Assembly (NCBI GenBank): GCA_017534365.1
Contig: JAFWCS010000006.1
Coordinates: forward strand, 1 to 6,818
DNA from: Clostridia bacterium
GTDB lineage: Bacteria; Bacillota; Clostridia; Oscillospirales; Acutalibacteraceae
DNA: 6,818 bases
Direction: 5' to 3'
In this document: piece by piece, positions 3,992-6,818 of the stretch
Layout: each line of letters starts with the position of its first letter
Numbering within the stretch: the first letter of the stretch is position 1
Made by a program: the position numbers and the translations under genes
Notes under the pieces: generated by a model
Told to the model about the DNA's origin: nothing
Databases searched by the model: none
The model's input: the letters and a program-made list of their open reading frames with translations, nothing else

Positions 3992-6706
3992 TTATCTGCG
4001 GAAGAGGGCGCGCAGCGCCTGAAGGAAGCTGTTGAAGATGCGCTGCAGCAAAGCCTGCAGAGTCAGCGTGCCCTGTCCGTTGGAGGTAGCGACCACCTCG
4101 ACCTGCTCTGCGGCGATGGCTTTCGTCGTGTAGCCGTTTGCATCTTTGAGGCGCACGTCAAACGCGTGCTTGCCCACGCTGTAGCTCGAGAAGTCATAGC
4201 GCCAGGTGCGCGTGCCGTCCGCATTCTCAGTGTAGCCCGCGATCTCCGCGCCGTTGACATACGCCTTCTCAAAGTTCGCCGGTGCGGTGATGCTCAGCGT
4301 GGCCACGCCGCTGCGGCTGATCATCTTCGTGTTCCAATGCAGCCGCACGCCGCTCGCATCCGGTGCGACGGCATCCGCAGCCGCCTGCCGCAGCAGAGCC
4401 GACGCCGTGACCAGATCCCGCGGCGAAATGCTGAAGCTCAGCATCCGGCTCACGGGCGTCACTTCCGTGTTGTAGGACCATTTCAGCTTCGTGATTGAGA
4501 TCACCGTGCCGCTCGCGCCCGTATTCGCAATGATGATCGGCGCGGAAGTCGTGCACGCGGCCCCGGTCGTGGCCTGCCACGCGACGGCATTGCCGATATC
4601 GCGATACAGCTCGGTCGAGCCGCTGACGTTGACCTGCACGCCGGTCGAATCCTTCGAATAGACCGTCACCTGCGCGCCGCTGCCGCCTTCCACCTGACGC
4701 AGGCCGAGGCTCAGCTTGGCGGGCGTCGTCTGGGCGCTGGTCGTCAGCGAGAACGCGATCGCCTGGCCGGGATTGAGATAGACCTCATTCTTCGGGCCGA
4801 TGGATTTGTAATCCTGCAGGGCATCGCCCTTGCCCGGCTCGAGGAACGCCACGCCCGGCGTGCCGTGACCCTGCGTATCGCCGAAGGAATTGATCAGCAG
4901 GTCGCGCACCTCCTGATAGGTCGCGCCGTATTCGCCCTGCGCCACATAGGCGTTGTAAGCGGCCGAGCCGCTGATGATCGTTGACGGATCGATCGGATCA
5001 TAGACGCGCACCGCGTCCACATAGAATTTATAGCTGCTGCCGCCGGTCAGATTCTGCCGCGCGGACCAGCGCGGCTCAACGACGACCTTGTAGGTGCCGT
5101 AATCCAGACCGGTCCGGCTGATCACGGGCACCTGATAAATGCCGTCGGCATCGCTTTCGCCGGCGACCCAGCCGCTGGCATAGGCGGGTACTTCCGTCTG
5201 CGTGGTCACAAGCGTGCCGCTGCCGTCCTTATAAGTGGGCGTCAGCCAGCCGCGGGTCATGCCGTCGACGAAGAAGGTGCCGTCGGTCTGACCCTCGGGG
5301 GCGAGATAGATCGGGGTGCCGGTATTGTCCAGCGTGATCTGATCGTTCTTCAGATAGAGCTGGCCGTATTTGTAGCCGAAGTAGGCGTTGACCAGCGTGG
5401 ATTCGATGTTTTCCCAGCTGCCGCCGGCAGTCTGCCGGTAGATCTCCACGAACGTGAGACCGGATTCATGATCCGTCACGGAATAGAAATCGAAGCCCGT
5501 GCCCGTGAAGGTGAAGGACGCGGTCGCGCCGCCCTTGGCGTTTGCGCTGACCTCGGCGTATTGCGCCGTGCCGAGGGAATAGGTCATGCCGTTCGACGTG
5601 TAGGCATTGTCGAAGCCGTAGACGGGAGAGGTTTCAGCGCCCGGGCGCGCGCCTTCCTGGAATCTGCTGAGCGCGGTGCCGTCGCTTTGCCAGGACGCGG
5701 CCGTGTTGTTCGCATAATCGAATGTGGCGGAATCCTGCCCGAAGGTGAAGAAGGTCTCCTCATAATAGACGTTGTTCGCCGGGATGACCGTCACGCTTGC
5801 GGTGTAGGACGCGCCGCCGTAGGTCAGCGTGTAGTCGAAGGTCACGGCGGCGTTCAGCGCCGCAGTGGGGGTGAAGAGAATCTTGCCGTTCGAAACAGAA
5901 GCCGTGAAGCCCGTGCTGCTCGCAACGGACGAAAGCGAAGCGCCGGGCGCGTCGTTGTCAAGCACGTTCAGCTCCGTCGGCAGACCGTAATCAAGCACGT
6001 AGGTGTCGTCCTGCGCGATCTTGATCCAATGGGCCAGATAATTCAGATCGCCGTAAGTGCCGGTTGCGACCGTCACACTCGTCTGCGGCGTTGATCCGTT
6101 GGAACCCGTCCAGCCGTCAAAAACATAGTCCTGTTTGGTCGGATTGTTCAGCGTAAAGCTGGGCGTTTCGATCGTATAGTTGTCCGGGTTCGCCGTCGAG
6201 ACCGAACCGCCGGCCAGATCATAGGTGATGCTGTAGGTGATCGGCGTCCAGTTTGCGGTGTAGCTGCGGTCGCCGTAGCTGCCGGTCGGGATCGTGACGG
6301 ACAGATTCGTGTCGCCCGTCAGCCCCGTGCCGCTCCAGCCCTTGAAGGTGTAGCCGGTGCGGGTCGGATTCGTCAGCGTGATCGAATTGCTCAGAATATG
6401 ATAGGAGGTCGGGTTGGCGTTAGAAGGAGAAACCGTGCCGCCGCCCAGCGTGTAGGTGATCGAATAATGATGCAGGATCCAGTGGGCATAGACCTCGCCG
6501 GTGTTGAAATCCGCCACGTGCGCGGAGCTGCCGTCGGCGTTATAATACTTGGTGCCGCCGCCGTTCTTGGCGCTGTAGTAGCCCTGGAAGTCGTAGCCGG
6601 TTCGGGTCGGCAGGGTGATCGCGGGCATCGGATAGAAGAGCGAGACCTTTACGATATCGGGATCGTTTTCACCATCCTGCTTGTTGAGGAACACAAATTT
6701 GGTCAT
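3992..6706 (-). CDS. InlB-repeat / cadherin-like extracellular protein, 5' end disturbed
   Basis: A 904-residue reading from ATG 6706; the frame is open up to 6808. Three InlB B-type repeats (about 3-76, 81-153, 158-227) close with YAHW, TANW and LAHW. A cadherin/Ig-like module (Big_9 type, about 232-308) holds the LDNDAPGA motif, then the hinge NVYYEE (312-317). Residues 341-572 form a beta-rich region with FTGTGFDFYS, FGYKYGQLYL and FYVDAVRVYDP, resembling carbohydrate-binding sandwich domains. A short helical stretch follows (583-606), then a second beta-rich region (612-749), an Ig-like module (783-872) and an amphipathic tail (880-904). There is no LPXTG, SLH or dockerin motif. ATG 6706 has no Shine-Dalgarno, and no signal peptide precedes the repeats in frame. 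The true start is therefore upstream or lost. The role is probably surface binding; the ligand is unknown. The gene ends with TAA and a strong terminator. Confidence 0.88.
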   Translation of the reverse strand: MTKFVFLNKQDGENDPDIVKVSLFYPMPAITLPTRTGYDFQGYYSAKNGGGTKYYNADGSSAHVADFNTGEVYAHWILHHYSITYTLGGGTVSPSNANPTSYHILSNSITLTNPTRTGYTFKGWSGTGLTGDTNLSVTIPTGSYGDRSYTANWTPITYSITYDLAGGSVSTANPDNYTIETPSFTLNNPTKQDYVFDGWTGSNGSTPQTSVTVATGTYGDLNYLAHWIKIAQDDTYVLDYGLPTELNVLDNDAPGASLSSVASSTGFTASVSNGKILFTPTAALNAAVTFDYTLTYGGASYTASVTVIPANNVYYEETFFTFGQDSATFDYANNTAASWQSDGTALSRFQEGARPGAETSPVYGFDNAYTSNGMTYSLGTAQYAEVSANAKGGATASFTFTGTGFDFYSVTDHESGLTFVEIYRQTAGGSWENIESTLVNAYFGYKYGQLYLKNDQITLDNTGTPIYLAPEGQTDGTFFVDGMTRGWLTPTYKDGSGTLVTTQTEVPAYASGWVAGESDADGIYQVPVISRTGLDYGTYKVVVEPRWSARQNLTGGSSYKFYVDAVRVYDPIDPSTIISGSAAYNAYVAQGEYGATYQEVRDLLINSFGDTQGHGTPGVAFLEPGKGDALQDYKSIGPKNEVYLNPGQAIAFSLTTSAQTTPAKLSLGLRQVEGGSGAQVTVYSKDSTGVQVNVSGSTELYRDIGNAVAWQATTGAACTTSAPIIIANTGASGTVISITKLKWSYNTEVTPVSRMLSFSISPRDLVTASALLRQAAADAVAPDASGVRLHWNTKMISRSGVATLSITAPANFEKAYVNGAEIAGYTENADGTRTWRYDFSSYSVGKHAFDVRLKDANGYTTKAIAAEQVEVVATSNGQGTLTLQALLQRIFNSFLQALRALFRR
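3995..4069 (-). other. Amphipathic C-terminal tail of gene 2 protein
   Basis: The last 25 residues (from LTLQALLQRIF to LRALFRR) alternate hydrophobic Leu/Ile/Phe with Gln/Arg at helical spacing and end in a basic RR. The segment follows a Gly/Thr/Asn linker after the Ig-like module. It is too short and too polar for a standard membrane span and lacks LPXTG. It may attach the protein to the envelope or to a partner; that is inference. Confidence 0.55.
6026..6700 (-). repeat. Three InlB B-type repeats in gene 2
   Basis: Residues 3-227 of gene 2 contain three copies of about 70-75 residues. Copy 1 opens with TKFVFLNKQDG and has LPTRTGYDFQGYY. Copy 2 has YSITYTLGGG, NPTRTGYTFKGW and SYTANW. Copy 3 has YSITYDLAGGS, NPTKQDYVFDGW and NYLAHW. 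They match the Flg_new / Listeria-Bacteroides family and resemble the copies in gene 1, especially at GWSGTGLTG, where the DNA is almost the same (6318-6355 against 561-598). Confidence 0.82.
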
Positions 6707-6818
6707 GTAATTCGCAACGCGCGAATCGGTCGGCAGAACGCCGGTTTCATAAGCAAGATAGCTGCCGACAGAACCGGAAGTATAATTAGTAAAACTATAT
6801 ATAATTTTTTATCTCTCA
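6707..6818 (-). other. Disturbed 5' region of gene 2
   Basis: In the gene 2 frame, coding-like sequence continues upstream of ATG 6706 for 34 codons (it includes GSYLAYETGVLPTDSRVANY) to an in-frame TAA at 6809-6811. No ATG, GTG or TTG in that frame has an RBS. From about 6781 to the window edge the DNA turns sharply AT-rich. In another minus-strand frame (6816-6703) the same DNA encodes a basic then hydrophobic run, KKLYIVLLIILPVLSAAILL, that looks like a signal peptide or anchor. This suggests either a frameshift between an exported N-terminus and the body, or chance from AT-rich DNA. Confidence 0.45.

Noticed and set aside
3397..4498. Plus-strand open frames across the intergenic region and the 3' end of gene 2
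   Set aside because: They cross the gene 2 terminator and the repeat mosaic, and their translated sequence is low-complexity Arg/Ala/Cys.
5468..6094. 208-codon open frame on the plus strand
   Set aside because: It is antisense to gene 2, which has a full set of domains in its own frame.
6704..6706. ATG 6706 as the true start of gene 2
   Set aside because: There is no Shine-Dalgarno, it sits within the first strand of an InlB repeat, and coding-like sequence continues upstream in the same frame. It is kept only as the first ATG in the window.

Overview
The window comes from a GC-rich chromosome, and both genes lie on the minus strand. Large repeat-built secreted proteins, a strong Shine-Dalgarno, an AT-rich sigma-A type promoter and clusters of short palindromic repeats together suggest a Bacillota/Clostridia gut-type bacterium (an Oscillospirales or Christensenellales relative). 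That placement is inferred from style of sequence only; there is no taxonomic marker here.

Layout, left to right. (1) Positions 1-3319, minus strand: the first 1106 codons of a large secreted protein whose 3' end lies beyond the left edge. It has a signal peptide, about 13 GLUG-type coils forming a predicted right-handed beta-helix with a partial cysteine ladder, several Listeria-Bacteroides (InlB B / Flg_new) repeats, and a cadherin/Ig-like module. (2) Positions 3320-3991: an intergenic region with the RBS and a near-consensus promoter for gene 1 at 3326-3403, then roughly 350 bp of mosaic palindromic repeats, then the terminator of the next gene at 3940-3978. (3) Positions 3992-6706 (frame open to 6808), minus strand: a second repeat-built extracellular protein. 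It has three InlB-type repeats, the same cadherin/Ig-like module, a large conserved beta-rich binding-type region, a C-terminal Ig-like module and an amphipathic C-terminal tail. (4) Positions 6707-6818: the disturbed 5' end of that second gene, falling abruptly into AT-rich DNA with an in-frame stop.

The two genes are tandem paralogues. They share the order InlB repeats, cadherin-like module, then an NVYYEE hinge, and 51 of 86 aligned residues (hand count, no gaps) are identical across the cadherin-like module and hinge. They probably encode surface or secreted adhesin-like or glycan-binding proteins with different N-terminal heads. The terminator and promoter between them indicate separate transcription units. 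Gene 2 has no credible start, RBS or signal peptide inside the window, so it may be a 5'-disrupted copy or may continue past the window after a frameshift. No enzyme active site, RNA gene, CRISPR array, insertion sequence or defence system could be supported.
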